DNA from: Paenibacillus sp. FSL R5-0766
GTDB lineage: Bacteria; Bacillota; Bacilli; Paenibacillales; Paenibacillaceae
Length of the DNA: 64,000 nt
Assembly (NCBI RefSeq): GCF_037971845.1
Contig: NZ_CP150227.1
Coordinates: 558,001 to 622,000, forward strand
Direction of reading: 5' to 3'
The translations under genes were made by a program, and so were the position numbers. Position 1 is the stretch's first letter, and each line of letters begins with the position of its first letter. The notes under the pieces were generated by a model that did no database searches, had not been told where the DNA came from, and worked only from the letters and a program-made list of their open reading frames with translations. Shown here piece after piece: positions 26,501 to 34,909 of this stretch.

Positions 26501-27400
26501 CTAAGTTGTTACCATATCGCCGCCATTTACATGAATGCATTCACCTGTGACGTAGGACGAATCGCGGGAGGCGAGATAAACGTAAGCTGCCGCCAGTTCG
26601 TAAGGCTGACCAGCCCGACCCATAGGCGTATCTGTTCCAAATACCTGCACATCCTCCGCGGAGAAACTGGCAGGAATGAGCGGTGTCCAGATGGGTCCCG
26701 GGGCGACGGAATTTACACGAATCCCTTGCGCAGCGAGCGATTGGGCGAGTACACGAGTCAGCGATACGACAGCTCCTTTGGTGGAGGAATAATCGATTAA
26801 CTGGATGTTACCTTTGTATGCCGTAATGGAAGCCGTATTAATAATGGAGGCACCTCTGCACAGATGGGGGAGAGCGGCCTGGATCAGAAAGAAATAGGCG
26901 AACACGTTCGTCTGGAAGGTGTGATACAGCTGCTCTTCCGTAATATCAACAATGCTTGGCTGCACATACTGTACGCCATGGTTGTTAACCAGAATATCGA
27001 TCTTCCCGTACGTTTCCATCGTTGTGCGAATGACGGCTTCACAGTTTTTCTTTAAGCGGAGATCAATTTCAATTAACAGACAGCGCTGTCCCAGTTCTTC
27101 GATCCGTTCACGAGTCCTTTCGGCATCTGTCCGTTCATATAGATAAGCAATGACTATATCTGCCCCTTCTTTCGCAAAAGCGATAGCAGCCGCCCGGCCG
27201 ATTCCACTGTCACCACCCGTAATAATGGCAACTTTACCTTGGAGTTTGCAGCTGCCGATATAGGCAGGATCTTCACTGATCGGTTCAGGCACCATCAGAG
27301 TTTCCAGACCGGGTTGCTGGTCCTGATGCTGGGGTGGAAAGGCCAGCTTTTGCGCCTTGCATACCGTTTTCTCACCATAAAAAGGATAGACAGGATTCAT
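26501..27400 (-). CDS. Short-chain dehydrogenase/reductase (general-stress YdaD/YhxC-like)
   Basis: A 299-residue SDR with an extra N-terminal segment of about 50 residues ending PISEDPAYIGSCKLQGKVA, seen in the YhxC/YdaD/YhdF group of stress-induced dehydrogenases. Cofactor motif TGGDSGIGRA (about residues 60-69), NNHG (about 138-141), catalytic Ser in NTASITAY and YSSTK (Tyr/Lys) are all intact. NADP or NAD preference and the substrate are unknown. GAGGAGG precedes the ATG at 27400. It is divergent from fosB with about 155 bp between them. Confidence 0.87.
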   Translation of the reverse strand: MNPVYPFYGEKTVCKAQKLAFPPQHQDQQPGLETLMVPEPISEDPAYIGSCKLQGKVAIITGGDSGIGRAAAIAFAKEGADIVIAYLYERTDAERTRERIEELGQRCLLIEIDLRLKKNCEAVIRTTMETYGKIDILVNNHGVQYVQPSIVDITEEQLYHTFQTNVFAYFFLIQAALPHLCRGASIINTASITAYKGNIQLIDYSSTKGAVVSLTRVLAQSLAAQGIRVNSVAPGPIWTPLIPASFSAEDVQVFGTDTPMGRAGQPYELAAAYVYLASRDSSYVTGECIHVNGGDMVTT

Positions 27401-27557
27401 TCGCTTTACATCCTCCTCGAACGTTCATTGATACGGATAACCTATGCATTCGCCCAGAAGAAGGTGCGGGAGGGAACAGCAGAGCGGTTGTTTTTATTGC
27501 ACAGAATATACCATAATAAGGATAGATCCTTAAATCGATGGAGGTGTCAGGAGCCAC

Positions 27558-27977
27558 ATGAATATTCAGGGAATTAATCATTTGTGCTTTTCCGTATCCA
27601 ATCTGGAGCGGGCCATTACCTTTTATGAGCAGGCTCTCGGTGCCCGAATTCAGGTGAAAGGACGCAAACTGGCTTATTTTGAGCTGGCCGGTCTGTGGAT
27701 TGCCCTGAATCAGGAGGATGTTATTCGCAACTATACGGAACGAACCTATACCCATATTGCATTTACCGTTACAGAAGAGGAGTTCGACGCGTCTGTGCAG
27801 CAGCTGCGAGCAGCGGGGGCAGACATTCTTCCCGGAAGGCCAAGAGATCCGCGGGATGCATTATCCGTTTATTTCACCGATCCGGATGGTCATTTGTTTG
27901 AACTGCATACAGGTACGATGAAGCAAAGGCTGGATTATTATCGCGAAGACAAAGATCATATGACCTTTTATACATGA
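27558..27977 (+). CDS. fosB: FosB-type metallothiol transferase (fosfomycin resistance)
   Basis: A 139-residue glyoxalase-fold enzyme that opens the epoxide of fosfomycin with bacillithiol or cysteine. The metal ligands are visible: His in INHLCFSV (about residue 7), His in YTHIAFTV (about 66) and Glu in HLFELHTGTM (about 115). The terminal KQRLDYYREDKDHMTFY is diagnostic of FosB. GATGGAGGTG precedes the ATG. Chromosomal fosB is common in Bacillales, so this is probably intrinsic resistance. A phosphonate cluster lies 20 kb downstream, but nothing links the two directly. Confidence 0.92.
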   Translation: MNIQGINHLCFSVSNLERAITFYEQALGARIQVKGRKLAYFELAGLWIALNQEDVIRNYTERTYTHIAFTVTEEEFDASVQQLRAAGADILPGRPRDPRDALSVYFTDPDGHLFELHTGTMKQRLDYYREDKDHMTFYT

Positions 27978-28108
27978 GTTTCATGTGCAAGTAGAGGTAA
28001 ATGGTAATTAACGTATTTAAAGTCATTGCAATTATCCGTACAATACATCTTAGGTTCGCTGAAGTGTACACGGTATGTTCGGCTGCCAAACCATATGCAC
28101 AAGGAGAG

Positions 28109-28309
28109 ATGGACGTGGATAATAAAAGATTCAAGCTTCGGATTGTTGCGAGCGGGTTGTCTATGGCCATTGTCATGTTGTTTTCATTGTACAATGGACA
28201 TCTTCAAAATTCAGGGGAAGCTCTTCAGTCCCGTGTATCATTGGGCTATTCGTCAGATAAACAAATAACGGTGCACCCGCTTGATCTGAATGATCCTGTT
28301 CCTGAATAG
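28109..28309 (+). CDS. Small exported peptide, possible signalling precursor
   Basis: Encodes 66 residues starting at ATG 28109 behind AAGGAGAG. Residues 1-30 look like a signal peptide: MDVDNKRFKLR then a hydrophobic stretch ending near YNG. The exported part would be about 36 residues ending in LDLNDPVPE. It is convergent with, and 27 bp from, the Xre/TPR regulator gene that stands divergent to the ribosomal-peptide operon. TPR regulators of the PlcR/Rap kind are controlled by small exported peptides, so this could be the signal precursor. I do not recognise the family, and the link is inference. Confidence 0.5.
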   Translation: MDVDNKRFKLRIVASGLSMAIVMLFSLYNGHLQNSGEALQSRVSLGYSSDKQITVHPLDLNDPVPE

Positions 28310-28335
28310 TTGTTAGGAGAAGATGGGGGCCGTAT

Positions 28336-29592
28336 TTATTTGATATAGGATTTATAGTCATCATAATTCATTTTCTGTTCTTGTCCGCTAAGAATTAAAA
28401 GTTTGTGGCTAATATCAGCCTCACGATCTGCATGGATGCGTTTAAGCAGATCGTAACTCATTCGAAGGAAGTAATAGCCTTCATTGGTGTTGTCTTTCTC
28501 ATGAAATACAATGCCGAGAAGACGATATAGTTTTGCACGGAGCATGCCTTCATCTCGTTGATCCAGCAGTTGAAGAGCTTCCTTGATGGCTGTTTCAGCC
28601 AGTAAAGGTTGCCGTTCTTCGAGATAGATTTTGCTGATTTCCTCTAATATAGAAGCCTTCTTGTGAGGCAGATTGCGTTTGTCGTAGATATCGGCGCATT
28701 CTGACAGCAAGGGAAGGGCTTCTTTTTTTTGTCCCATATGAAGTTGAATGACAGCCAGATTGTGAAGAGCAAGTACATAGGATTTACTATTTGCCTGTTT
28801 ATATGAATCTACCGATTTCTTGGTCCAGTCATAACTTAAGAGCAAGTGTCCGTCCTGTTCGGACATATAATAGGCCTTGCCCAAACCCAACGTAATTTCG
28901 CCATATAACTCCGGTTGCCCGATCATTTGGGCTTCTTTTTCGGCTTTGAGATAATAATCCAGTCCCTTATCCACGTTACCGAGCCGCAAATGGGTTGTTC
29001 CGAGAAAGGTTAACGAACGGATATGTTTATCTTGCAGATGTTTGAGTTTGCTGCTGTACGTATAAGACTGTTCGTAGTATTTTCGGGCAGCGTGAAACAG
29101 TTCTGCATGAAATGCAGCTCTTCCCATTTCCAGGTAATAGTCGACAATGCGCTCCCGGTCTCCTGTTCGGGTGACTGTAAAAGCCGCAGTTTCCCCATCA
29201 TCCAGAGCTTGGCGGTAATCGCCAAGCCTATTGTGGCTTCGCATGATGAGCAGATAGGCTTCCGTTTGATCCAGTGAGTCTTCCGTCAGAGTCAGAACTT
29301 TGTGAGCCATACGGATACAGGCAGGATCATTCTGCTCAGCATAGTAGGCTTTGGCTTTGTCCAGGACAGCTTCACCAATATCGGTGTCCGTTGTTGCACT
29401 TCCTCCCAAGAAGTACTCCATTGGTGTATTGAGTCTGCGAGCAATGATTTTCAACATACGCTGAGAGGGAACGGCTCTGCCTTTTTCGATGAGGCTGATG
29501 TATGAGCGTGTCATATCCTCACCTGCCAGTTGTTTCTGAGACAGTCCAAGTTGTTCCCGGATTTCCCGAATTTTGGGTCCGATCATGATCAT
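28336..29592 (-). CDS. Xre/TPR regulator, likely controller of the adjacent peptide operon
   Basis: A 418-residue protein. Residues 4-62 form a Cro/C1 helix-turn-helix (IREIREQLGLSQKQLAG, SYISLIEKGRAVPSQ). From about 80 to 400 a chain of TPR-like helical hairpins follows, for example FHAARKYYEQSYTYSS and NVDKGLDYYLKAEKEA. This is the RNPP/Rgg-like layout, in which a peptide bound in the TPR superhelix alters DNA binding. The gene is divergent from the precursor-peptide gene with a 182-bp shared control region, and convergent with a small exported-peptide gene. Both positions suggest it regulates the biosynthetic operon. It starts at ATG 29592 or the in-frame ATG two codons later. Confidence 0.8.
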   Translation of the reverse strand: MIMIGPKIREIREQLGLSQKQLAGEDMTRSYISLIEKGRAVPSQRMLKIIARRLNTPMEYFLGGSATTDTDIGEAVLDKAKAYYAEQNDPACIRMAHKVLTLTEDSLDQTEAYLLIMRSHNRLGDYRQALDDGETAAFTVTRTGDRERIVDYYLEMGRAAFHAELFHAARKYYEQSYTYSSKLKHLQDKHIRSLTFLGTTHLRLGNVDKGLDYYLKAEKEAQMIGQPELYGEITLGLGKAYYMSEQDGHLLLSYDWTKKSVDSYKQANSKSYVLALHNLAVIQLHMGQKKEALPLLSECADIYDKRNLPHKKASILEEISKIYLEERQPLLAETAIKEALQLLDQRDEGMLRAKLYRLLGIVFHEKDNTNEGYYFLRMSYDLLKRIHADREADISHKLLILSGQEQKMNYDDYKSYIK

Positions 29593-29774
29593 TCACCGTC
29601 CCTTGAATTAGTTTGTAATTACGTTGTGAAATGTGAGTTGTATATTGAATGCTGGGATTTGGTATGAGCAAGGGGTAAGGCGTGCGAGAAATCCATTTAC
29701 CTCCTTTTACAGTTTAAATCCAAATTGGGAGATTATAGAATGATAGTATCCAAGACGAAAGGAGGAATAAATCA

Positions 29775-29996
29775 ATGATCATTAAAGCGACTCCCATTAC
29801 ATTGGAACAATTGAAGAACAAAGAGTTGGAAGCAGTACAATCGGAAGTGAACGTGCTGGGCGAAACGCGTGAAGTTAGTGCTCGTGCAGTCTCTGCTCGT
29901 GCAGTCTCTGCCCGTGCAGTAGCAGCTCGCGCAGTATCGGCTCGCGCAGTAGCAGCTCGTGCGGTATCTGCTCGTGCAGTAGCGGCTCGTGCATAA
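29775..29996 (+). CDS. Ribosomal peptide (RiPP) precursor with eight tandem (S/A)ARAV core units
   Basis: Encodes 73 residues behind an excellent AAAGGAGG site. The first ~34 residues, rich in Glu, Leu and Lys and lacking a signal peptide, look like a RiPP leader (ITLEQLKNKELEAVQSEV). From residue 35 to the end there is only a five-residue unit repeated eight times, three SARAV first, then AARAV and SARAV alternating, ending AARA. Every unit has exactly one Arg. The repeats vary at synonymous positions (cgt/cgc, tct/tcg/gca), so the amino acids appear conserved by selection. It heads the operon containing an arginase-fold enzyme, which would convert these Arg to Orn, two M16 peptidases and an exporter. 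I know no described family with this core. Confidence 0.85.
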   Translation: MIIKATPITLEQLKNKELEAVQSEVNVLGETREVSARAVSARAVSARAVAARAVSARAVAARAVSARAVAARA

Positions 29997-30039
29997 TCCC
30001 TTGTATCTACTCTATGGCATTATGGTTAGTCCAATAGAT

Positions 30040-30061
30040 GAGAGCTTCGGATGAAGCTCTC
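30040..30061 (+). promoter_or_regulatory. Intergenic hairpin between precursor and biosynthetic genes
   Basis: GAGAGCTTC, loop GGAT, GAAGCTCTC: a perfect 9-bp stem with no T-run after it. Its position suggests mRNA processing or partial attenuation, letting the short precursor message be more abundant than the enzymes downstream. Confidence 0.5.
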
Positions 30062-30114
30062 TCCCTATATTGAGAGTGCTCCGTATGATGGGTATAACGA
30101 GGTGTCCTAAACCG

Positions 30115-31122
30115 ATGCATATCAAGCAAATATGGTCATACATTCCCAAGTTCTTCGTTCCTGTCCGGGAGTTAAACGAACATCTGGGACTCAAACAAGC
30201 CCAGACCAAAGTGTTGGAGAAAATTCACGGTCTGAAACAGGTTCCGCAAGACAAAGACGGTGATCTGACTAAGCTGTTAGGACGTGTACTCGCCCAGGTG
30301 GTAAACAGTCCGACAGTTGTTCCATCTTCTATTAAGTATATCATTTATTGCCACACAATTCAGGAAAATTTCCCCTTTCCAATGAAGGTATTGCAAGGTC
30401 TGAAGCAGGCTTACGGTATGCATCATGCCATTGCGTTTTCACTGACACAGCAGAACTGTGCCTCCGGTCTGATTGCGCTAGATGTTGCTGCAACATTGCT
30501 GCCCTCTTTGGAAGAGGATGATCATATTTTAATCGTAACAGGTGAAAAAACATTCAGTCCCATTGTACAGCTCATCCCCAATACAACCGTTATGGGCGAA
30601 GCTGCGGCCGCCATACTGCTTGGTAAATCCGGCCCGGGAAGCAGGATGATGGGGCTTACGAACGTAACCCTTGGACAATTCTGCAACGTGCTGACAGGTG
30701 ATCCCGAGACGCTCAAGGAATTTCAGGAAATCTATACACCCCAGCTCTGTGATGTCATTCACGAGGCAATCGATGGGGCGGGCCTGACGTTGGAGGATAT
30801 CCGTTATATTGTCCCGCACAATGTGAATCTGTCTTCATGGAAAAAGGTTGCTGCACGATTGTCCTATCCATTGGAGCGGGTGTACACATCCAATGTGGGC
30901 GAAATCGGGCATTGCTTCTGTTCCGATCCCTATATCAATCTGAAAGAGATTTCAGATCAGGGGCTTTTGCAGAAGGACGACTACTATTTGCTTGTCACGG
31001 TTGGGCTGGGAGCAACATTCAGCGTGGCGGTGATGCAGTTCGCAGAAGAACGAGGTGATGAGATTGACCACACTGTTGACCGGATTTTCGAGAAAGCTGA
31101 AGCAGGCGCTTACAGGTCATGA
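30115..31122 (+). CDS. KAS III-like enzyme with catalytic Cys (first of four thiolase-fold proteins)
   Basis: A 335-residue thiolase-fold protein resembling 3-oxoacyl-ACP synthase III. The nucleophile is Cys115 in QQNCASGLIAL and the first histidine is His235 in PHNVN. The usual Asn in GNTSA is replaced by His265 in EIGHCFCSD, a change seen in KAS III relatives that transfer acyl groups instead of doing decarboxylative condensation. It would load, extend or transfer the carrier-bound chain made by the neighbouring ligase, decarboxylase and ACP. ATG 30115 is chosen because GAGGTG (30099-30104) precedes it; earlier in-frame starts lack a site. Its 3' end overlaps the ATP-grasp gene by 68 bp. 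Confidence 0.82.
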   Translation: MHIKQIWSYIPKFFVPVRELNEHLGLKQAQTKVLEKIHGLKQVPQDKDGDLTKLLGRVLAQVVNSPTVVPSSIKYIIYCHTIQENFPFPMKVLQGLKQAYGMHHAIAFSLTQQNCASGLIALDVAATLLPSLEEDDHILIVTGEKTFSPIVQLIPNTTVMGEAAAAILLGKSGPGSRMMGLTNVTLGQFCNVLTGDPETLKEFQEIYTPQLCDVIHEAIDGAGLTLEDIRYIVPHNVNLSSWKKVAARLSYPLERVYTSNVGEIGHCFCSDPYINLKEISDQGLLQKDDYYLLVTVGLGATFSVAVMQFAEERGDEIDHTVDRIFEKAEAGAYRS

Positions 31123-32452
31123 TGAAGCTGTTTTTATTTATATAAACAATTTTGAAGTCGAAGAATACTGGAATGAGCAGGGGGTACTGAAGTTGCCTTC
31201 CCTGAGTGTTGGTTCGGCTGCTGACGTTGTAAACCGGATGGAGGAGCTGGGGATTTTCCTGGCAGGTGAACAGGATGTCGTATTGCTCAAGGAACTGCCG
31301 GATTCCGGGTTTATAGCAGATGCACAGGCCATCGGTTTTGGTCGATCACGTTTAATTGCTACTGAATATAATGAACCGGGATTGAATATTACAGCTAACA
31401 TCCTGCATTGTCAGCGTACGCTGGACAGGCTGCGTGAACTGGCAGATAGACAGGATATACAGGCTTATCTGGTTCCCTTCGGAGCCTCGGATCAGGAAGA
31501 AGAACTATCCCAACGCACAGGTATTCCCCTTGCGGTACCACCGGCTGACATTTTCCGCAAAGTCAATGATAAGGGCTACTCCCGAAGGCTTAATGCCGAA
31601 CTGGGTATCCGCCAGATTCCTGGCTGTGAGTGTTACTCACTGGAGGAACTTACGTCCGGATTTGAACGTATGAAATCCGTGTTGGAACAGGGCGGGCGCA
31701 TTGTCATGAAGGATTCGATGGGCGTCTCGGGCAAGGGAATCACCGTTATTGCAGATGAAGCCCGTTTCCACAAATGCATGAAATTACTGGAGAAACAGGC
31801 AAGCAAGAATGGGACAAGAGCTGTGAATTATGTGCTGGAGCAGTGGATGAACAAAACATGTGATCTGAATTACCAGATTTTAGTTTATAAAAGTGGAGAA
31901 ATCGAATTTCTTGGTGTAAAGGAATCCTTGGTTGAACAGGGTGTTCATCAGGGGCATCTCATGCCACCACGTCTCAGCGTTGCGCAGATTGAGGTGATTC
32001 GGGATGCGGCATTGCAGATTGGGGCTGCGCTCCATCGGGACGGATATTACGGTGTAGCCGGTATCGATGCCATTCTGGATGAGGACGGAAGTGTGTGGCC
32101 TAATCTGGAGATCAATGCAAGGTTTAACATGTCGACGTATCAGACTGAGATCCAGAACCAGTGGATTCCTGAGGGGATGTTAGCTTTGGCCAAAAAATAT
32201 ACACTTCGTTTGAATCACCGCCTGGATTATGAAAAGTTAAGGTCAACACTTGGTCCTCTGTTATTTGATCCGCTGAAGGGCGAGGGCATACTTATCAACA
32301 ATTTTGCAACGGTCAATGCGGCCTTCAAAGGTGAAGATCGTGTGTTCTCTGGTCGTCTCTATGGTGTCATTATTGCTCATTCGGCTGAGCAGCTACGGGC
32401 GACGGATGCTGCGGTTGAAGCCAAGTTATCATTCATAAACGAGGTGAAGTAG
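31055..32452 (+). CDS. ATP-grasp ligase with preATP-grasp domain (BtrJ/PGM1-like)
   Basis: A 465-residue ligase. The N-terminal ~170 residues resemble the preATP-grasp domain found in amino-acid ligases such as BtrJ. The ATP-grasp core shows IVMKDSMGVSGKGITVI (ATP-binding Lys and Gly-rich loop, about residues 215-231), VLEQWMNKTCDLNYQI, and the metal site GIDAILDEDGSVWPNLEINARF (shown in part: D..G..WPNLEINAR). In butirosin biosynthesis BtrJ attaches L-Glu to a dedicated ACP. With an ACP and a BtrK-like decarboxylase next door, the same reaction is likely here, or alternatively peptide ligation. It begins inside the end of the preceding gene (GTG 31055 or ATG 31058), implying coupled translation. 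Confidence 0.82.
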   Translation: MMRLTTLLTGFSRKLKQALTGHDEAVFIYINNFEVEEYWNEQGVLKLPSLSVGSAADVVNRMEELGIFLAGEQDVVLLKELPDSGFIADAQAIGFGRSRLIATEYNEPGLNITANILHCQRTLDRLRELADRQDIQAYLVPFGASDQEEELSQRTGIPLAVPPADIFRKVNDKGYSRRLNAELGIRQIPGCECYSLEELTSGFERMKSVLEQGGRIVMKDSMGVSGKGITVIADEARFHKCMKLLEKQASKNGTRAVNYVLEQWMNKTCDLNYQILVYKSGEIEFLGVKESLVEQGVHQGHLMPPRLSVAQIEVIRDAALQIGAALHRDGYYGVAGIDAILDEDGSVWPNLEINARFNMSTYQTEIQNQWIPEGMLALAKKYTLRLNHRLDYEKLRSTLGPLLFDPLKGEGILINNFATVNAAFKGEDRVFSGRLYGVIIAHSAEQLRATDAAVEAKLSFINEVK

Positions 32453-33742
32453 ATGTCTGGAGATTATCAGATTCAAGGGCTTGCGATTTCGACCATCGCT
32501 GCACGATTCGGTACACCATTATACGTCTATGACGCTGAGGTATTAGAGCGAGTATATGAAGAACTTCGCAGCCTGCTGACTCCAAAGGTGGAATTGTTCT
32601 ACTCATTAAAGGCTAATCCCAATATTTCAATTGTTCACCTGCTTCAGGGGCTTGGAGCCCAGGCAGAGGTCTGTTCCATGGCCGAATTACATACCGCACT
32701 ACAGGCGGGTACAAATCCGGAGCGTATAATCTTCCTCGGACCAGGCAAGACCGACGCGGAGATAACCGCATGCATTCGTCATGGCATTTACGCAATCGTC
32801 TGTGAATCGTTTCAGGAGCTTAACCGTATTGAAGCCATTGCAGCTGAAGAGGGACGGATTGTCCCCGTGGCACTGAGAATCAATCCTTCTTTTACCGTGA
32901 AGGGCTCACGGCTCACGATGGGTGGCAAACCACGCCAGTTTGGCATGGATGAGGATACTGTGATGCAGGGGCGACAGCAATTGGAACGATGCTCACATGT
33001 GGATATTATCGGTCTGCATGTATACATGGGGACCCGTATGCTTGACGTGGAACCTATTGTGGAGAACACACGTCACATTCTGGAGCTTGCCGAACGGCTG
33101 GAGGAGCAACTGGGTATTCGGCTGCAGATGGTAGATGTGGGCGGTGGTCTTGGAGTTCCGTATTACGAGGGAGAACAGCCGCTGTCTGTGAGTGCCCTGT
33201 CTGCACAGTTGAACCCTTTGTTCGAACAATTCAAGGAAAAGCATCCTGACATCAGACTGTTCATGGAACTGGGAAGGTATCTGGTGGGAACCAGTGGGAT
33301 GCTGGTTAGCCGAGCCTTATATGTCAAGGAGTCGTATGGAGAGACGTTTGTTGTGACCGATGGTGGTACCAATTGTCATATGGCTGCGGTCGGAATCGGT
33401 TCGTATGTGAAGCGCAATTTCCCGATTGCATCTTTGTCACGTTACGGAGAATCCCCGGTTGCAGAGTTTAATATTACTGGCCCTTTGTGTACCCCGAATG
33501 ATGTTATTGGCAAAAAAGTAAACCTGCCTCCCGTTGAACAAGGGGATTTAATTGGTGTATTTCATTCCGGTGCCTACGGCCCTACTGCTTCACCGACCCA
33601 TTTTCTCAGTCATGGAAGTCCAGCTGAAGTGATGATTAGTGGTGGAGAAGCCCATCTGATTCGGGAAAGGGATACTCCCGAAGATCTACTGGGCAAACAG
33701 CGTTTGATCCCTGTTTCACATTCCGCAGTAACCAACAGATGA
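32453..33742 (+). CDS. PLP-dependent fold-III decarboxylase (BtrK-like)
   Basis: A 429-residue enzyme of the diaminopimelate/ornithine decarboxylase fold. PLP-binding Lys53 lies in FYSLKANPN; the glycine loop DVGGGLGVPY holds the phosphate, and HSGAYGPTASPTHFLSH near the end is the C-terminal substrate-side motif. The family includes BtrK, VinO and FlvO, which decarboxylate glutamyl, methylaspartyl or aspartyl groups bound to a carrier protein. Its place between the ATP-grasp ligase and the ACP argues for that activity over lysine or arginine decarboxylation. The product would be a GABA-like or beta-aminoacyl-ACP. It starts directly after the upstream stop codon, with GAGGTG as ribosome site. 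Confidence 0.85.
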   Translation: MSGDYQIQGLAISTIAARFGTPLYVYDAEVLERVYEELRSLLTPKVELFYSLKANPNISIVHLLQGLGAQAEVCSMAELHTALQAGTNPERIIFLGPGKTDAEITACIRHGIYAIVCESFQELNRIEAIAAEEGRIVPVALRINPSFTVKGSRLTMGGKPRQFGMDEDTVMQGRQQLERCSHVDIIGLHVYMGTRMLDVEPIVENTRHILELAERLEEQLGIRLQMVDVGGGLGVPYYEGEQPLSVSALSAQLNPLFEQFKEKHPDIRLFMELGRYLVGTSGMLVSRALYVKESYGETFVVTDGGTNCHMAAVGIGSYVKRNFPIASLSRYGESPVAEFNITGPLCTPNDVIGKKVNLPPVEQGDLIGVFHSGAYGPTASPTHFLSHGSPAEVMISGGEAHLIRERDTPEDLLGKQRLIPVSHSAVTNR

Positions 33743-33757
33743 GGAGAGATGATGATC

Positions 33758-34018
33758 ATGACAACCGCAGTATTGCTTGAAGAAATCAAAGGTGCCCTTG
33801 CCGAAGTGCTGAATATGGAAGAGAACCACGCTGTTACATGGGACACATCCTTATTTGATGAACTTCATCTGGATTCAACGTCTGTTCTGGAACTATTGAT
33901 GACGTTGGAAGACCGTATTGATGGGCTGGAGATCGACCCGGATGAACTGGAGCCAGATGTATTTAACACAGTGGGTTCGCTAGCTGTATATATCGAAAAG
34001 CAACTCGTTGCTGCCTGA
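33758..34018 (+). CDS. Stand-alone acyl carrier protein (BtrI-like)
   Basis: An 86-residue acidic helical protein with the phosphopantetheine site Ser40 in ELHLDSTSVLELL. It carries the growing chain on its prosthetic arm, which the Sfp-type transferase at the end of the operon should install. Of three in-frame ATGs (33749, 33752, 33758) only the last has proper spacing from GAGGAGAG. The stop TGA overlaps the ATG of the next gene by one base, so the ACP and the Cys-less thiolase-fold protein are translationally coupled. Confidence 0.88.
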   Translation: MTTAVLLEEIKGALAEVLNMEENHAVTWDTSLFDELHLDSTSVLELLMTLEDRIDGLEIDPDELEPDVFNTVGSLAVYIEKQLVAA

Positions 34019-34890
34019 TGGCGGCGCCTGTTACCATCCGGGACATGAAGGTCAGGCTGTTTACGGACAAGCAGCCTCCGTTCGAACATCCGGAGTTGTT
34101 AAGATTTCACAGTGATTTGTTGGCGGGGTCCCCCGTGGTACCCCGGTTTCATCTGCTGGAGGGTCGTTATAACAATGCCTATCATGATATGAGTGTACTA
34201 CTGCTCGAAGAGTCGGGGTTGGATCAGATCATGGGAGACGTGGATGTTCTCCTGCTGGCCTATCATTTTCCCAATATTCGTCCAGATATCTCCATTGTCA
34301 ACTATCTGATGGACCGTTATCAGGCACGGTTCCTGAGTTTTGCCGTGAACGATATGGGGTTCGGGGCACCGTTCGCGGCACTTCATATGCTCCAGCATTA
34401 TCTGAACAGCGGCAATTACGATCGGGGAATGTTGCTTGTGCTTGATCAGACGTCTCTTCCCTATGAGACGGAAGGAGTGGGCGAGATTGTAGAACCCGAC
34501 ACGGGAGCTGTTCTGGTTCTGGATCGGTTGGCAGAAGGCGGTTCATCCCTTGTCGGTGTGGAAATACAATATGCCGAGAGTTCGATTGCCGAGACAGCAG
34601 AATTGCTGCTGGATAGGCTTTGCGTTCAGGTATCCGTTAATCTGGCTCAGATCAGTCTTCTTGTCCATCCGCTGTTGGAGCAGGAAGTGTCCGGTACCGA
34701 ATGGTTTCATGCTACAGGCTGGCAAGGGAGTTACGATCCTGCTCACTGGAGCGCTGCACCATTCTTTGGTCTGAAGCAACTTCTTGAAGATCGGTGCACA
34801 GATGAATACATATGTCTGATGCACCTGGAGCCAGATGACAAGTTTATCTATGCACTTCTCATTCATGCAGGTGGATACGAAGAGCTGTAA
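34018..34890 (+). CDS. Thiolase-fold protein without the catalytic Cys (chain-length-factor-like)
   Basis: A 290-residue protein with the spacing of a shortened KAS III: DVLLLAYHFP (about 75-84), the nucleophile elbow FAVNDMGFGAPFAALHML (about 108-125) and late beta strands. At the Cys position stands Asp112, and no PHNVN histidine motif remains, so it should be inactive as a synthase. It probably pairs with one of the Cys-containing homologues as a heterodimer, as chain length factors do with type II ketosynthases, or it shapes substrate choice. It is coupled to the ACP gene and lies 19 bp before the second Cys-containing homologue. Confidence 0.65.
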   Translation: MAAPVTIRDMKVRLFTDKQPPFEHPELLRFHSDLLAGSPVVPRFHLLEGRYNNAYHDMSVLLLEESGLDQIMGDVDVLLLAYHFPNIRPDISIVNYLMDRYQARFLSFAVNDMGFGAPFAALHMLQHYLNSGNYDRGMLLVLDQTSLPYETEGVGEIVEPDTGAVLVLDRLAEGGSSLVGVEIQYAESSIAETAELLLDRLCVQVSVNLAQISLLVHPLLEQEVSGTEWFHATGWQGSYDPAHWSAAPFFGLKQLLEDRCTDEYICLMHLEPDDKFIYALLIHAGGYEEL

Positions 34891-34909
34891 TCAGGAGGAG
34901 GGAAACGTG

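Noticed and set aside
27558..27977. fosB as self-resistance for the phosphonate cluster
   Set aside because: It lies 20 kb away in other transcription units; fosB is common intrinsic DNA in Bacillales, and the predicted product is not an epoxide.
29877..29996. CRISPR-like or satellite repeat
   Set aside because: The 15-bp units are contiguous, in frame, differ at synonymous positions and encode a perfect amino-acid repeat, so it is coding.
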